Of a DNA stretch of 64,000 bases, positions 8,447 through 17,596 are shown piece by piece. The stretch is taken from assembly GCF_006175995.1 (NCBI RefSeq), contig NZ_VDMB01000008.1, forward strand, positions 1-64,000, given 5' to 3'. Position 1 is the stretch's first letter. Each line of letters opens with the position of its first letter. Below the pieces are notes generated by a model. The model saw only the letters and a list, made by a program, of their open reading frames with translations. It did no database searches and was not told the DNA's origin. The translations under genes were made by a program, and so were the position numbers. This DNA comes from Desulfobotulus mexicanus (GTDB taxonomy: Bacteria; Desulfobacterota; Desulfobacteria; Desulfobacterales; ASO4-4).

Positions 8447-9580
8447 ATGAAATCTTTTATCCGGCTTTCCCTTAGCATGGCCCTGATTCTTCTGGCCACC
8501 TCCTTTCTTTTTTCCTGTGGCAAAAAATCCGAGGAAGAGGTCATCAAAATCGGTTATGGCGGTGCCCTTTCCGGAGATCTCGCCTCCTATGGCATCCCCA
8601 GCAAAAGGGCTGCAGAAATGGTAATCAACAAAAAAAATGCCGAAGGCGGTCTTCTCGGAAAACAGATTATCCTCTTGGCCGAAGATGATGTATGCCGTCC
8701 TGAGGTTGCCACCAACACGGCAACCAAACTTGCCACTGAAGGCGTTGTTGCAGTTATCGGACACATCTGCTCCGGTGCCACCATCTCTGCCTTAGGTATT
8801 TACAACAACACCAATACGGTATGCATCTCCCCCTCCGCCACCAGCCCGACAATTACCCAGAGCGGTGAATACCCCGTATTCTTCAGAACCATTGCCCCGG
8901 ATGACGCCCAGGCAAAACTGCAGGTGGACTTTGCCCTGAAACAACTGAATCTTAAAAAAATCGCTATCCTCCATGACCGCGGAGATTATGGCCGGGGCCT
9001 TGCGGAATTTGCAAAAAAATACATTGAAGAAGCTGAAGAAGCCGAAGTGGTTCTCTATGAAGGCGTTACCGTAGGTGCCGTGGATTATACTGCTGTGGTG
9101 CAGAACATCCGCAGATCCCAGGCCGACGCTGTCATCTTTGGCGGCTACCATCCTGAAGCTTCCAAAATCCTGATGCAGATGCGCAACAACAACATGGATA
9201 CCATTTTCATTTCCGCAGACGGCATCAAGGCAGATACCTTCATTCGCATTGCCGGTGAATACGCAGAAGGTGTTTATGCAACAGGTCCTGTGGATGTTTC
9301 AACCAACCCCCTTGCCACAGAAGCCCACAAACAGCATGTGGAAATCTACGGTGATGAGCCGGGGAACTTCTTCCTCAATGCCTATGCCGCCACCATGGCC
9401 CTGATCAATGCCATTGAAAAAGCAGGTTCCACGGACTCCGCAGCCATCATGAATGCCCTGCGTACGGAATATATTGACACCCCCCTTGGCAGCATAAGCT
9501 TTGACAAAAAAGGCGATGCCATTGGGGTGGGCTTCTCCATGTATCAGGTTCAGGACGGTATTTTTGTAGAACTGCCATAA
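8447..9580 (+). CDS. livK: Branched-chain amino-acid ABC transporter, substrate-binding lipoprotein
   Basis: A 377-aa periplasmic binding protein of the LivJ/LivK type that delivers Leu, Ile or Val (or a related ligand) to the LivHM permease. The N-terminus is a lipoprotein signal with lipobox LFSC, Cys24 being the lipidated residue. IKIGYGGALSGDLASYG is the usual start of the mature type I periplasmic-binding fold, and AVIGHICSGATISA is the ligand-binding hinge region. The gene ends in a strong hairpin terminator, so livHMGF about 240 bases downstream is probably expressed separately or at a lower level. The exact ligand cannot be read from the sequence. Confidence 0.92.
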   Translation: MKSFIRLSLSMALILLATSFLFSCGKKSEEEVIKIGYGGALSGDLASYGIPSKRAAEMVINKKNAEGGLLGKQIILLAEDDVCRPEVATNTATKLATEGVVAVIGHICSGATISALGIYNNTNTVCISPSATSPTITQSGEYPVFFRTIAPDDAQAKLQVDFALKQLNLKKIAILHDRGDYGRGLAEFAKKYIEEAEEAEVVLYEGVTVGAVDYTAVVQNIRRSQADAVIFGGYHPEASKILMQMRNNNMDTIFISADGIKADTFIRIAGEYAEGVYATGPVDVSTNPLATEAHKQHVEIYGDEPGNFFLNAYAATMALINAIEKAGSTDSAAIMNALRTEYIDTPLGSISFDKKGDAIGVGFSMYQVQDGIFVELP

Positions 9581-9608
9581 AACACAATTGAAGCATCATA
9601 TCCTTTCA

Positions 9609-9639
9609 GGCTGGCTGCTGCGGCAGCCGGCCCTTTTTT
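9609..9639 (+). terminator. Intrinsic terminator after livK
   Basis: GGCTGGCTGC (9609-9618) pairs with GCAGCCGGCC (9623-9632) around a four-base loop, with one G-T pair, followed by CTTTTTT. It lies 28 bases after the livK stop and separates it from livH. Confidence 0.85.
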
Positions 9640-9713
9640 AAGAAACTGATTACATGGCTGAAAACGACCATTCTGCTCCAAGTCTGAAACTTAATAATTT
9701 TTTTTATACGGAC

Positions 9714-9740
9714 TTGCTCCTGAGTGAAAAATATTATAAT
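9714..9740 (+). promoter_or_regulatory. Possible promoter for livHMGF
   Basis: A perfect TATAAT at 9735-9740 lies 80 bases before livH. TTGCTC at 9714-9719 could act as -35, but the spacing is only 15 bases. A promoter here is expected because a terminator follows livK. The gap is AT-rich and holds nothing else recognisable. Confidence 0.45.
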
Positions 9741-9819
9741 ACAGCCTCTTGTTAAAAGGTCTGACCATCAGGCAAAAAACTGTGCTCCATACATTTTTTA
9801 AAAACTGGAAGCCCATACC

Positions 9820-10722
9820 ATGGAACAATTTCTCGAATACTTTCTCAGCGGACTCACCCGGGGCAGCATCTATGCCCTGATTGCACTGGGATACACGATG
9901 GTTTACGGTATCATCGGGCTTATCAACTTTGCCCATGGTGAAATCTACATGATAGGGGCCTTTACCGCCCTGATCGTGGCAACAGCCCTCACCTTTCTGG
10001 GGTTCCCCCCTCTGGCCATCCTGCTGCTGGCCGCCCTGGCCTCTGTCATCTGGGCCTCCGCCTATGGTTTTACCATTGAAAAAGTGGCTTACAAGCCCTT
10101 AAGGGGTGCCCAACGCCTTTCCCCGCTTATCAGTGCCATCGGTATGTCCATCTTTCTGCAAAACTATGTGATGCTGGCACAAACCTCTGACTTCCTGCGA
10201 TTTCCTTCCCTGGTTCCTGACTTTCAGTGGCTGGCTCCATGGTCCCATATCATGAGTTCATCCCGCTTCATTATTCTGGCAACGACCGCCCTGGCCATGA
10301 TTTTCCTTACCATCCTCATCAAATACACACGTACGGGAAAAGCCATGCGCGCCACATCCCAGGACCGGGAGATGGCCCTTCTGGTGGGCGTGAACGTGGA
10401 CCGTGTCATCTCCAGCACCTTCATCATCGGCTCAGCCCTTGCGGCCATAGGCGGACTTCTCATTGCATCCCATGTGGGCCAGATCAATTATTATGTGGGC
10501 TTCATTGCAGGACTCAAAGCCTTTACCGCAGCCGTACTCGGTGGCATCGGCTCCATTCCCGGTGCGGTGCTGGGCGGCCTGATTCTGGGATGGACGGAAA
10601 GCTTTGCAACGGGTTATATTTCATCCGAATATGAGGATGTCTTTGCCTTCGGCCTTCTGGTTCTGATCCTAATTCTGCGACCATCTGGGATTCTTGGTAA
10701 AAACAGTACCCAGAAAGTGTAA
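9820..10722 (+). CDS. livH: Branched-chain amino-acid ABC transporter permease LivH
   Basis: A 300-aa inner-membrane permease with about eight hydrophobic helices. The N-terminal FLSGLTRGSIYALIALGYTM and the following GLINFAHGEIYMIG are the LivH signature. The EAA-like loop that contacts the ATPases is near TGKAMRATSQDREMALLVG. With LivM it forms the transport channel. It begins the livHMGF run; livM follows after 49 bases. Confidence 0.95.
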   Translation: MEQFLEYFLSGLTRGSIYALIALGYTMVYGIIGLINFAHGEIYMIGAFTALIVATALTFLGFPPLAILLLAALASVIWASAYGFTIEKVAYKPLRGAQRLSPLISAIGMSIFLQNYVMLAQTSDFLRFPSLVPDFQWLAPWSHIMSSSRFIILATTALAMIFLTILIKYTRTGKAMRATSQDREMALLVGVNVDRVISSTFIIGSALAAIGGLLIASHVGQINYYVGFIAGLKAFTAAVLGGIGSIPGAVLGGLILGWTESFATGYISSEYEDVFAFGLLVLILILRPSGILGKNSTQKV

Positions 10723-10771
10723 TGCCCGGAGCAGACAAAAAACTCAAAGTCCTGCACCTTAAGAGGTTGTC

Positions 10772-11992
10772 ATGTTCAGTCTTCAGGAAATAAAAAAATC
10801 AAGTATCGCGGCCATCTGGTTCATGTTCCTGACCTTTCCCATTATGGTCATCCGCGTCAATCCTCTGCAGAGAACCATAGAATGGCGCTGGGATAATATG
10901 CTATATGTTGGCATAGGTATTTTTGCCCTCTCTTTCCTGTGGCGGGAAATGCTCCGCAGAAAGGAAATGGGCTTAAAGAAAAAAATGCAGGAAGATGGCA
11001 ATGAAAAACCGGGCTTCCTGCAGAAATCCGCCGAAAATCCCAAACTCATCATCCCGGCCCTGGGACTTGTCATGGGGATTGCCCTGCTTTTTCCCCATCT
11101 GGTGAACCCCTATCAGATCAGCATCATGACCCTGGCCCTCATCTATGTGGTTTTAGGTCTGGGACTCAACATTGTTGTGGGACAAGCGGGCCTGCTCAAC
11201 CTCGGATATGTGGCCTTCTTTGCCGTGGGAGCCTACACCTATGCCCTGCTGAACAAGCATTTCGGCCTCGGATTCTGGACCTGCCTGCCCATCGGTGCAG
11301 GCTTGGCAGCCCTCTTCGGCATTCTTCTGGCCCTTCCCATATTGCGCCTCCGGGGGGATTACCTGGCCATTGTAACCTTGGGTTTTGGTGAAATAACCCG
11401 CATTGTTCTGGAAAACTGGGGAAAATTCTCCGGCGGCCCCATTGGTATCCGAGGCATTCCAAGGCCGGAATTCTTTGGCATGAGCTTTTCCCTCAGTGAA
11501 GCCATAGTCTATATTTATTACCTGATGATTGCTGCGGTCATCCTCACCATTTTTGTCATCAACCGCCTGCAAAGCTCCCGGCTGGGAAGAGCATGGGTGG
11601 CTCTCAGGGAAGATGAAATAGCCTGTCAGGCCATGGGCATAGACAAGGCTAAAGTCAAACTTTCAGCCTTTGCCCTGGGTGCCACATGGGCAGGCATGGC
11701 AGGAGTCATTTTTGCGGGATACACCACCTACATCAATCCCAAAAGCTTTACCTTCATGGAGTCTGTCATCATCCTCTCCATTGTAGTGCTGGGAGGCATG
11801 GGCTCCATACTCGGGGTGGTACTCGGTGGCCTGATCATGATTCTTCTGCCGGAATACTTAAGGGAAGTCGGACATTACCGCATGCTGATCTTTGGCGCAG
11901 CCATGATTACCATGATGGTCTTCCGGCCCCAGGGCCTTATCCAGAGCAAGCGCAAAGCCTATAAATTTCAAGAAGACAAAGGGGCGGCCTAA
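10772..11992 (+). CDS. livM: Branched-chain amino-acid ABC transporter permease LivM
   Basis: A 406-aa inner-membrane permease partnering LivH. The family pattern LGLGLNIVVGQAGLLNLGY is followed by VGAYTYALL, and the cytoplasmic coupling loop GRAWVALREDEIACQAMG lies around residue 275. It is longer than many LivM proteins because of an N-terminal extension with two hydrophobic segments and a charged loop before the conserved core (about residues 1-105). livG starts 4 bases after the stop, indicating tight coupling. Confidence 0.94.
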   Translation: MFSLQEIKKSSIAAIWFMFLTFPIMVIRVNPLQRTIEWRWDNMLYVGIGIFALSFLWREMLRRKEMGLKKKMQEDGNEKPGFLQKSAENPKLIIPALGLVMGIALLFPHLVNPYQISIMTLALIYVVLGLGLNIVVGQAGLLNLGYVAFFAVGAYTYALLNKHFGLGFWTCLPIGAGLAALFGILLALPILRLRGDYLAIVTLGFGEITRIVLENWGKFSGGPIGIRGIPRPEFFGMSFSLSEAIVYIYYLMIAAVILTIFVINRLQSSRLGRAWVALREDEIACQAMGIDKAKVKLSAFALGATWAGMAGVIFAGYTTYINPKSFTFMESVIILSIVVLGGMGSILGVVLGGLIMILLPEYLREVGHYRMLIFGAAMITMMVFRPQGLIQSKRKAYKFQEDKGAA

Positions 11993-11996
11993 AACC

Positions 11997-12791
11997 ATGG
12001 AACCCATTCTGAAAGTCCAAAATCTCACCATGGATTTCGGTGGCCTTCGTGCCCTGAACCGGGTGAGCCTGGATATCCGGGAAGGTGAAATTGTGGCCCT
12101 CATTGGTCCCAACGGAGCCGGAAAGACCACTTTTTTTAACTGCATTACAGGGATCTACAAACCCACAGGCGGCGATGTTACCATACACCCGCCGGGCAAA
12201 AAAAACCTCCGCATCAACGGCATGAAACCCAACCTTGTTACAGGAAACGGGCTGGCCCGCACCTTTCAGAACATCCGCCTTTTTCCCAATATGACGGTGC
12301 TGGAAAATGTCATGATCGGTCGCCATGTCCGTACGAAAGCCGGTGTGCTGGGTGCCGTCTTCCGTCCGCCTTCCGTTAAAAAAGAAGAACGGGAAACCGT
12401 GGAGCACTGCTACAGGCTTCTGAAAAAGGTCAATCTGGCTGGAGAGGTCAATGAGCTGGCAAAAAATCTTTCCTACGGTGCCCAAAGACGCCTTGAAATT
12501 GCAAGGGCCATGGCCACCGACCCCTTTCTCCTGCTCCTCGATGAGCCTGCTGCGGGCATGAATGCCTATGAAACCATTGAACTTGATCAACTCATACGAA
12601 AAATCCGGGATGAGGATAAAATCAGTATCCTGCTCATTGAACATGACATGAAACTGGTCATGAACATTTCAGAGCGTATTTTTGTCATGGACTACGGATC
12701 AAAGATCGCCCAGGGAACCCCGATGGAAATCAAACAGAACCCCCTTGTGATCAAAGCCTATCTCGGAGAGGATGCCGATGCTGACCATTGA
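11997..12791 (+). CDS. livG: Branched-chain amino-acid ABC transporter ATPase LivG
   Basis: A 264-aa ABC ATPase. Walker A is GPNGAGKTT at residues 37-45, the signature region reads LSYGAQRRLEIARAMA, and Walker B is LLLLDEPAAGMN. The LSYG(A/Q) form instead of LSGGQ is normal for LivG, as is the insertion with TFQNIRLFPNMTVLENV. It drives transport by LivHM together with LivF. Its 3' end overlaps the likely livF start by 14 bases, as expected for translational coupling. Confidence 0.96.
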   Translation: MEPILKVQNLTMDFGGLRALNRVSLDIREGEIVALIGPNGAGKTTFFNCITGIYKPTGGDVTIHPPGKKNLRINGMKPNLVTGNGLARTFQNIRLFPNMTVLENVMIGRHVRTKAGVLGAVFRPPSVKKEERETVEHCYRLLKKVNLAGEVNELAKNLSYGAQRRLEIARAMATDPFLLLLDEPAAGMNAYETIELDQLIRKIRDEDKISILLIEHDMKLVMNISERIFVMDYGSKIAQGTPMEIKQNPLVIKAYLGEDADADH

Positions 12792-13482
12792 ATCCATCAA
12801 CACCTATTATGGCAACATCAGGGCTTTAAAGAATATCTCCATCGAAATTGCCGAAGGGGAGATTGTGGCCCTAATTGGTGCCAACGGTGCCGGTAAAACC
12901 ACCACCCTGAAATCCATATCCGGTATCACCCCGCCCAGAAACGGCCGCATCAGCTTCATGGGTAAAGACATACAGAATGCACCTCCTGAAAAAATTGTGG
13001 CCATGGGGCTATGCCATGTCCCTGAAGGCCGCCATATCTTTCCTCAGCTTTCTGTTATGGAAAACCTTGAGATGGGAGCATTTCTCCGCAGGGACAAAGC
13101 AGAGATTAAAAAAGATCTGGACTATATCATGTCCCTTTTTCCCATACTGGCCCAGCGCCGCAAACAGGCAGGCGGCACCCTCTCCGGCGGTGAACAGCAA
13201 ATGCTGGCCATATCCCGAGCCCTCATGGGCCGACCCAAGCTCCTTCTTCTGGACGAACCCTCTCTGGGCCTTGCCCCCCTCATCATCCGGCAGATTTTTG
13301 AGATTATTGAACAAATCAACCGCAGCGGTACAACGATCTTCCTAATTGAGCAGAATGCCAACCTCGCCCTGAAAAGCTCCCACAGGGGTTATGTCATGGA
13401 AAACGGTGAAATTACCCTTACGGATACAGCAGACAACCTCCTGCGCAATGATGAAGTCAAAAGAGCCTATCTGGGGATTTAA
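12778..13482 (+). CDS. livF: Branched-chain amino-acid ABC transporter ATPase LivF
   Basis: A 234-aa ABC ATPase, second of the LivGF pair. Walker A is GANGAGKTT at about residues 34-42, the signature is LSGGEQQMLAISRALM, and Walker B is LLLLDEPSLGLAP. The characteristic LivF motif VPEGRHIFPQLSVMENL is present. Two in-frame ATGs lie at 12772 and 12778; the second is chosen because GGAGAGG is about six bases upstream of it, whereas it abuts the first. The gene ends the liv operon and is followed by a long non-coding stretch. Confidence 0.95.
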   Translation: MLTIESINTYYGNIRALKNISIEIAEGEIVALIGANGAGKTTTLKSISGITPPRNGRISFMGKDIQNAPPEKIVAMGLCHVPEGRHIFPQLSVMENLEMGAFLRRDKAEIKKDLDYIMSLFPILAQRRKQAGGTLSGGEQQMLAISRALMGRPKLLLLDEPSLGLAPLIIRQIFEIIEQINRSGTTIFLIEQNANLALKSSHRGYVMENGEITLTDTADNLLRNDEVKRAYLGI

Positions 13483-13532
13483 AGGGATAAAAAATAAGAG
13501 CCTGAAATTTAAAAGAATAACCTGCCAGCATT

Positions 13533-13858
13533 GTAATTATTCAGCACATTTTTTTATGCAAAATTATGCATTAATTTCAAAGCACTGGTTCCAGCAAAAG
13601 ACAATCGGGCTGTTTGTGAGTGACATTGCAATCGTTTCGGATCAGAGCTTTGCAGGCCTGTGCGAAAGAAGCGGCAAACTGTCAGAGCCGCCAAAAGGCA
13701 GCGTGCTTAAGCCTGCCATGGTAATCAAAAAGCTTATCCTGCCTGTGGCGGGGAGTTTTTGCCGCTTCCGCACAGGATAAGAAGCTTCCGAACAAGATTG
13801 CGTCACGAACAAATGGTCCGGTTGTCTATGCACCTAATTAATTGTGCTGAGCAGCACC
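13533..13858. repeat. MITE-like element, copy A (about 326 bp)
   Basis: It starts GTAATTATTCAGCACA and ends with the inverted core TGTGCTGA at 13843-13850, with the outermost eight bases diverged. The left third shares GGTTCCAGCAAAAGACAATC with copy B (60993), and the middle shares GTGACATTGCAATCGTTT and ATCAGAGCTTTGCAGGCC with copy C (62162). Its interior adds a large imperfect inverted repeat (13657-13680 against 13754-13776) and smaller nested stems. No protein is recognisable in it. The layout fits a non-autonomous element moved by a transposase encoded elsewhere. Confidence 0.75.
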
Positions 13859-14054
13859 CCACGCTGTGTTACGGCGTTTTGTCATAAAGTAACTTTTGAA
13901 GTTACTCAGAAGTTACCCAGCATTTACCATATTATAAGTACATCCCCTTCCTTTAACAGAAGAGCCCTTAGGATCCGGATTTATTTCCACAAAGACCTGG
14001 AATATTGACCTTCTTTCAAGAGATAAGATTGTGAGTTTTGCCGATCAAACAAAA

Positions 14055-14086
14055 AAGGTGCTCTTTCCATCATGGAAAGGCACCTT
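14055..14086. terminator. Bidirectional-type hairpin between livF and rplQ
   Basis: AAGGTGCTCTTTCC pairs with GGAAAGGCACCTT with one bulged base and a four-base loop, and it is flanked by an A-run on its left. It lies between convergent operons and could stop transcripts coming from the rplQ side; its T-tract on the livF side is weak. Confidence 0.55.
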
Positions 14087-14173
14087 CGCTGCATACCATA
14101 CAAGCACATAAAAAAAATATCCTGCCAGCCTTAAAGACTGCATGATACAATCACAAAATAAAGAAAACCCATG

Positions 14174-14203
14174 AAAAAAAGGCCGGAAAAACCGGCCTTT
14201 TTT
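14174..14203 (-). terminator. Intrinsic terminator after rplQ
   Basis: A perfect A-rich/GC stem: AAAAAAAGGCCGG, a five-base loop, then CCGGCCTTTTTT on the + strand, so it works in both directions. It starts about 10 bases beyond the rplQ stop and ends the long ribosomal transcription unit. Confidence 0.92.
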
Positions 14204-14212
14204 CAACCAGCA

Positions 14213-14602
14213 TCAGGCTTCTGCCGCTTCTGCAGCAGCAACAGGTGCCGGATCAACAAACTCAATCAGGGCCATGGGTGCAGCATCACCTGCCCGGTAA
14301 CCCAACTTGATAATACGGGTATAGCCACCCGCACGATGGCCAAAGCGATCCTGTGCTTCGGCAAAGAGCTGATGAACTACACTTTTTTCCCGAATAACGG
14401 AAAGAGCCTGACGTCTTGCGTGCAGATCCCCCCGTTTAGCCAGGGTTACCATCTTGTCCACCCAACGACGCAATTCCTTGGCCTTCACATCCGTTGTACG
14501 AATACGACCGTGCTTGATCATGGACGTAACCATGTTACGGAACATGGCATCCCGATGGCTGGATGTGCGATTGAGTTTTACGCCTGCTTTTCTGTGTCGC
14601 AT
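14213..14602 (-). CDS. rplQ: 50S ribosomal protein L17
   Basis: A 129-aa L17, last gene of the alpha operon (rpsM-rpsK-rpsD-rpoA-rplQ). The family start [20 protein letters not shown] is complete, and the core carries [20 protein letters not shown]. The tail [11 protein letters not shown] is an Ala-rich extension typical of proteobacterial L17s. It follows rpoA by 11 bases and is closed by a strong terminator. Confidence 0.97.
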   Translation of the reverse strand: MRHRKAGVKLNRTSSHRDAMFRNMVTSMIKHGRIRTTDVKAKELRRWVDKMVTLAKRGDLHARRQALSVIREKSVVHQLFAEAQDRFGHRAGGYTRIIKLGYRAGDAAPMALIEFVDPAPVAAAEAAEA

Positions 14603-14613
14603 GCTCCGCTCTC

Positions 14614-15642
14614 CTACTCGTCGTCTTCCTCAGTCGCTTCTTCTTCAAAGGGTACAAATCCCTCAAGCTTCATGCCAAGGGACAATCCCATATCCGTAAG
14701 GACTTCCTTGATTTCATTCAAAGATTTGCGACCGAAATTTTTGGTCTTGAGCATCTCATTTTCACTCTTTTGCACCAGCTGCCAGATCTTAAGAATCTTT
14801 GCATTTTTCAGACAATTGGCACTCCGGACAGAGAGTTCAAGCTCATCTACATTCCTGTAAAGATGTTCATTGAATTCACGGCTGCCACTTTCTTCTTCCT
14901 CAACAAAGGAAACTTCCGGTACAACCTCTTCATCAAAATTAATAAATACTGACAACTGCTCCTTGAGAATTTTGGCAGCATAGGCCACGGCATCCTCCGG
15001 AGAAACACTGCGGTCAGTCCAGACCTCCAGGGTCAACTTATCATAATCCGTCTTTTGTCCAACCCGTGCATTCCCAACGGTATAACGAACCCGCTGTATG
15101 GGAGAAAACACGGAATCAATGGCCAGTGTTCCCACAGGCGCTTCGGGATCCTTATTGTAAGATGCAAGGGCAAAACCCTTTCCCAGCCTTACCGTCATTT
15201 CCATTTGCAGACGACCACCCGTATTCAGGGTAGCGATATAGTGATCGGGATTCAGGACAGTAACCCTGCCATTGTCCGATATAATATCTGCGGCGGTAAT
15301 GCGTTTTCCCTCAGACACATCAATACGTATGGTCTGAGGATCAGGATCTTCCGTAAGAAGACGAACTTCCTTGAGGTTAAAAATAATTTCACTGACATCT
15401 TCCAACACATGGGGAATCGTCGTGAACTCGTGCATCACATCTTCGAACTTAACGGACACAATGGCAGCACCATGGAGGGAAGAAAGTATCGTCCTGCGCA
15501 GAGCATTACCAATGGTTGTCCCAAAACCTCGTTCCAGGGGCTCGAATACAAATTTACCGTATTCTTCTGTTGTCTCCACCTGGATTTTATCGGGCCTGAT
15601 CATGTCCGTCCAGTTAACATACATAAGTTCGTTCGATGACAT
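14614..15642 (-). CDS. rpoA: RNA polymerase alpha subunit
   Basis: A 342-aa alpha subunit of normal length. The N-terminal domain (to about residue 235) dimerises and nucleates core assembly; it shows [20 protein letters not shown]. After an acidic linker the C-terminal domain carries [16 protein letters not shown] and [12 protein letters not shown], the helix-hairpin-helix surface that touches UP-element DNA and activators. It sits between rpsD and rplQ, the conserved alpha-operon position. Confidence 0.98.
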   Translation of the reverse strand: MSSNELMYVNWTDMIRPDKIQVETTEEYGKFVFEPLERGFGTTIGNALRRTILSSLHGAAIVSVKFEDVMHEFTTIPHVLEDVSEIIFNLKEVRLLTEDPDPQTIRIDVSEGKRITAADIISDNGRVTVLNPDHYIATLNTGGRLQMEMTVRLGKGFALASYNKDPEAPVGTLAIDSVFSPIQRVRYTVGNARVGQKTDYDKLTLEVWTDRSVSPEDAVAYAAKILKEQLSVFINFDEEVVPEVSFVEEEESGSREFNEHLYRNVDELELSVRSANCLKNAKILKIWQLVQKSENEMLKTKNFGRKSLNEIKEVLTDMGLSLGMKLEGFVPFEEEATEEDDE

Positions 15643-15736
15643 ATGGCCTTATCTCCAATCGGTTCAGAGGATGCCCGATCCGGTTCGGGAAGCAACAGCC
15701 CTACCCGCCCGGTCATGTGACCGAGGATGACGGGGC

Positions 15737-16363
15737 CTACTTGGAGTACAATTCAACAATGAGCTGCTCCTGAATTGGCAGTGTAATATCTTCACGTACA
15801 GGTGCAGATTTTACAGTCCCTTTAAATCCATCCTTATCCAGTTCCAGCCACTGGGGAACACCACGACGCACCACAGCATCCATGGCATCACTTACAGCCT
15901 GAACCTTCCGGCTTTTTTCACGAATTTCAATCACATCACCAGCCTTAACCACATAGGAAGGGATATTCACCCGAATACCGTTCACTATAAAATGGTTATG
16001 ACGGACAAAATGACGGCCCTGGGTTCGGGAATTCACAAAACCCATGCGATAAACCACGTTATCCAAGCGGGATTCCAGATGCATCAGGAGATTAACACCG
16101 GTTATTCCCTTTTTCTGTTCCGCTTTGCTGAAAGTAAGCCGGAACTGTTTTTCAGAAAGACCGTACAAACGCTTGACTTTCTGTTTTTCACGAAGCTGTA
16201 TACCATAATCCGAAACCTTGCTCCGACGCTGGCCGTGCTGACCAGGAGCATAAGGTCTGCGGTCAAAGCTGCATTTGTCCGAAAAGCAGCGATCACCCTT
16301 AAGAAATAATTTCATGTTTTCACGTCTGCACATACGGCAAACGGAACCGCGGTATCTGGACAA
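15737..16363 (-). CDS. rpsD: 30S ribosomal protein S4, probable TTG start
   Basis: S4 nucleates 30S assembly by binding 16S rRNA. A TTG at 16363 is chosen as start because AAGGAGG lies directly upstream and the product (208 aa, starting SRYRGSVCRMC) then has the usual S4 length. An in-frame TTG at 16378 would put the ribosome site inside the coding region. Four cysteines (about residues 9, 12, 26 and 31) form a zinc-type knuckle, the C+ version of S4. The S4 RNA-binding domain with ESRLDNVVYRMGF follows. The gene lies between rpsK and rpoA. Confidence 0.93.
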   Translation of the reverse strand: MSRYRGSVCRMCRRENMKLFLKGDRCFSDKCSFDRRPYAPGQHGQRRSKVSDYGIQLREKQKVKRLYGLSEKQFRLTFSKAEQKKGITGVNLLMHLESRLDNVVYRMGFVNSRTQGRHFVRHNHFIVNGIRVNIPSYVVKAGDVIEIREKSRKVQAVSDAMDAVVRRGVPQWLELDKDGFKGTVKSAPVREDITLPIQEQLIVELYSK

Positions 16364-16441
16364 AGTCTCCTCCTTCAAACACTCAGCACTACGCTACTAT
16401 GGATTACCGATGCCCCGCCTATGGCCGGACCGGGGTTCAAT

Positions 16442-16834
16442 TTACACCCGGCGACGCTTGGGGGGACGGCAGCCGTTATGGGGTACCGGAGTGACATCTT
16501 TAATCATGGTCACTGTAAAACCCGTTCCCTGTATGGCACGCAGAGCGGATTCACGACCCGATCCGGGGCCTTTTACATAGACTTCAACATTACGCATGCC
16601 GTGTTCCTGGGCTTTTTTGGATGCATCTTCTGCTGCCATCTGGGCAGCAAAAGGTGTACTCTTTCTTGAGCCTTTAAACCCCATGGCTCCGGAAGAGGAC
16701 CAGGCAACCACACCACCGGCTGTATCGGAGATGGTTACAATGGTGTTGTTAAACGTGGACTGAATATGCACAACACCTGTCGATATATTCTTTTTAACCT
16801 TTTTGGTTTTTTTAGCAGAACGTGCTTTGGCCAT
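16442..16834 (-). CDS. rpsK: 30S ribosomal protein S11
   Basis: A 130-aa S11, part of the 30S platform. The conserved core [18 protein letters not shown] and the C-terminal [13 protein letters not shown] are intact. The N-terminus is a short Lys-rich tail ([14 protein letters not shown]). It lies 20 bases after rpsM and 78 bases before the rpsD start in the alpha operon. Confidence 0.97.
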   Translation of the reverse strand: MAKARSAKKTKKVKKNISTGVVHIQSTFNNTIVTISDTAGGVVAWSSSGAMGFKGSRKSTPFAAQMAAEDASKKAQEHGMRNVEVYVKGPGSGRESALRAIQGTGFTVTMIKDVTPVPHNGCRPPKRRRV

Positions 16835-16854
16835 AATCTAATCCTGTCTCCTGC

Positions 16855-17223
16855 TTACTTTTTCTTCTTGACGGCCGCTCTTCTCGGTCCTTTACGCGTC
16901 CGCGCATTGGTCCGGGTCCGCTGACCATTAACAGGCAGTCCCCTGCGATGCCGCAGGCCCCTGTAACACCCCAGATCCATCAGCCGCTTGACGTTCATGG
17001 AAACTTCAGAACGAAGTTCTCCTTCCACCTTGAACTCCCCGTCAATTGCCTTACGGATACCATTGATCTCGTCATCCGTCAGAGCATCAACCTTGGTGGC
17101 GCCATCAAGACCCAGCCCACCTACAATTCTCGATGCACTGGTTCTGCCGATACCATAAATATACGTTAAAGCGATATCCACACGCTTTTTTCTGGGAAGA
17201 TCCACACCTGCAATTCGAGCCAA
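16855..17223 (-). CDS. rpsM: 30S ribosomal protein S13
   Basis: A 122-aa S13, the 30S head protein that contacts tRNA and the 50S subunit. It starts [20 protein letters not shown] and shows IYGIGRTSA and the C-terminal [19 protein letters not shown]. Length is standard. It follows rpmJ by 11 bases and opens the alpha-operon gene set. Confidence 0.97.
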   Translation of the reverse strand: MARIAGVDLPRKKRVDIALTYIYGIGRTSASRIVGGLGLDGATKVDALTDDEINGIRKAIDGEFKVEGELRSEVSMNVKRLMDLGCYRGLRHRRGLPVNGQRTRTNARTRKGPRRAAVKKKK

Positions 17224-17234
17224 AGTATCCCCCT

Positions 17235-17348
17235 TTACCCTTGCCGCTGTTTATGCCGCTTGATTTCACAAATAACACGTACCACACCCTTGCGCTTCAC
17301 GACTTTGCATTTCGTGCAAATCTTTTTAACTGAAGCCCTGACTTTCAT
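17235..17348 (-). CDS. rpmJ: 50S ribosomal protein L36
   Basis: A 37-aa protein translated by eye from 17348 to the TAA at 17235. It starts [15 protein letters not shown] and ends IKRHKQRQG. The zinc ligands are Cys11, Cys14, Cys27 and His32, the C+ type of L36. It lies between infA and rpsM, a conserved spot in many bacteria. Confidence 0.95.
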   Translation of the reverse strand: MKVRASVKKICTKCKVVKRKGVVRVICEIKRHKQRQG

Positions 17349-17377
17349 GGGAAGCTCCTCATTTCTTAAACCGAATC

Positions 17378-17596
17378 CTACTTGGACCGGTAGGTGATCC
17401 GTCCCCGGGTCAAATCATATGGGGACAACTCAACCGTCACCTTATCTCCGGGCAGAATCTTGATAAAATGCATACGCATTTTCCCGGAAATATGCGCCAA
17501 AATTTCATGCCCGTTTTCGAGGCGCACGCGAAACATCGCATTAGGCAAGGTTTCAACTACTTCGCCCTGCACCTTGATTGCATCTTCCTTGGCCAT
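17378..17596 (-). CDS. infA: Translation initiation factor IF-1
   Basis: A 72-aa S1/OB-fold protein starting [18 protein letters not shown] with the conserved [13 protein letters not shown] and [13 protein letters not shown]-1 blocks the A site of the 30S subunit during initiation. The ATG at 17596 has AGGAGG just upstream; an upstream in-frame TTG at 17617 would add seven residues not seen in the family. It lies 121 bases after secY with no adk or map between, and 29 bases before rpmJ. Confidence 0.96.
   Translation of the reverse strand: MAKEDAIKVQGEVVETLPNAMFRVRLENGHEILAHISGKMRMHFIKILPGDKVTVELSPYDLTRGRITYRSK

Larger units (their letters stand above)
13483..14212. other. Non-coding stretch between livF and rplQ
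   Basis: About 730 bases with no convincing gene between two convergent operons. It holds a MITE-like element (13533-13858), a hairpin that could terminate in either direction (14055-14086) and the rplQ terminator (14174-14203). Short frames of 60-130 codons occur on both strands but run through the repeat and show no recognisable protein. Confidence 0.8.

Noticed and set aside
13391-13780. A 129-codon + strand frame at the end of livF running into MITE copy A
   Set aside because: It begins inside livF in another frame and continues through the repeat; no protein family is recognisable.
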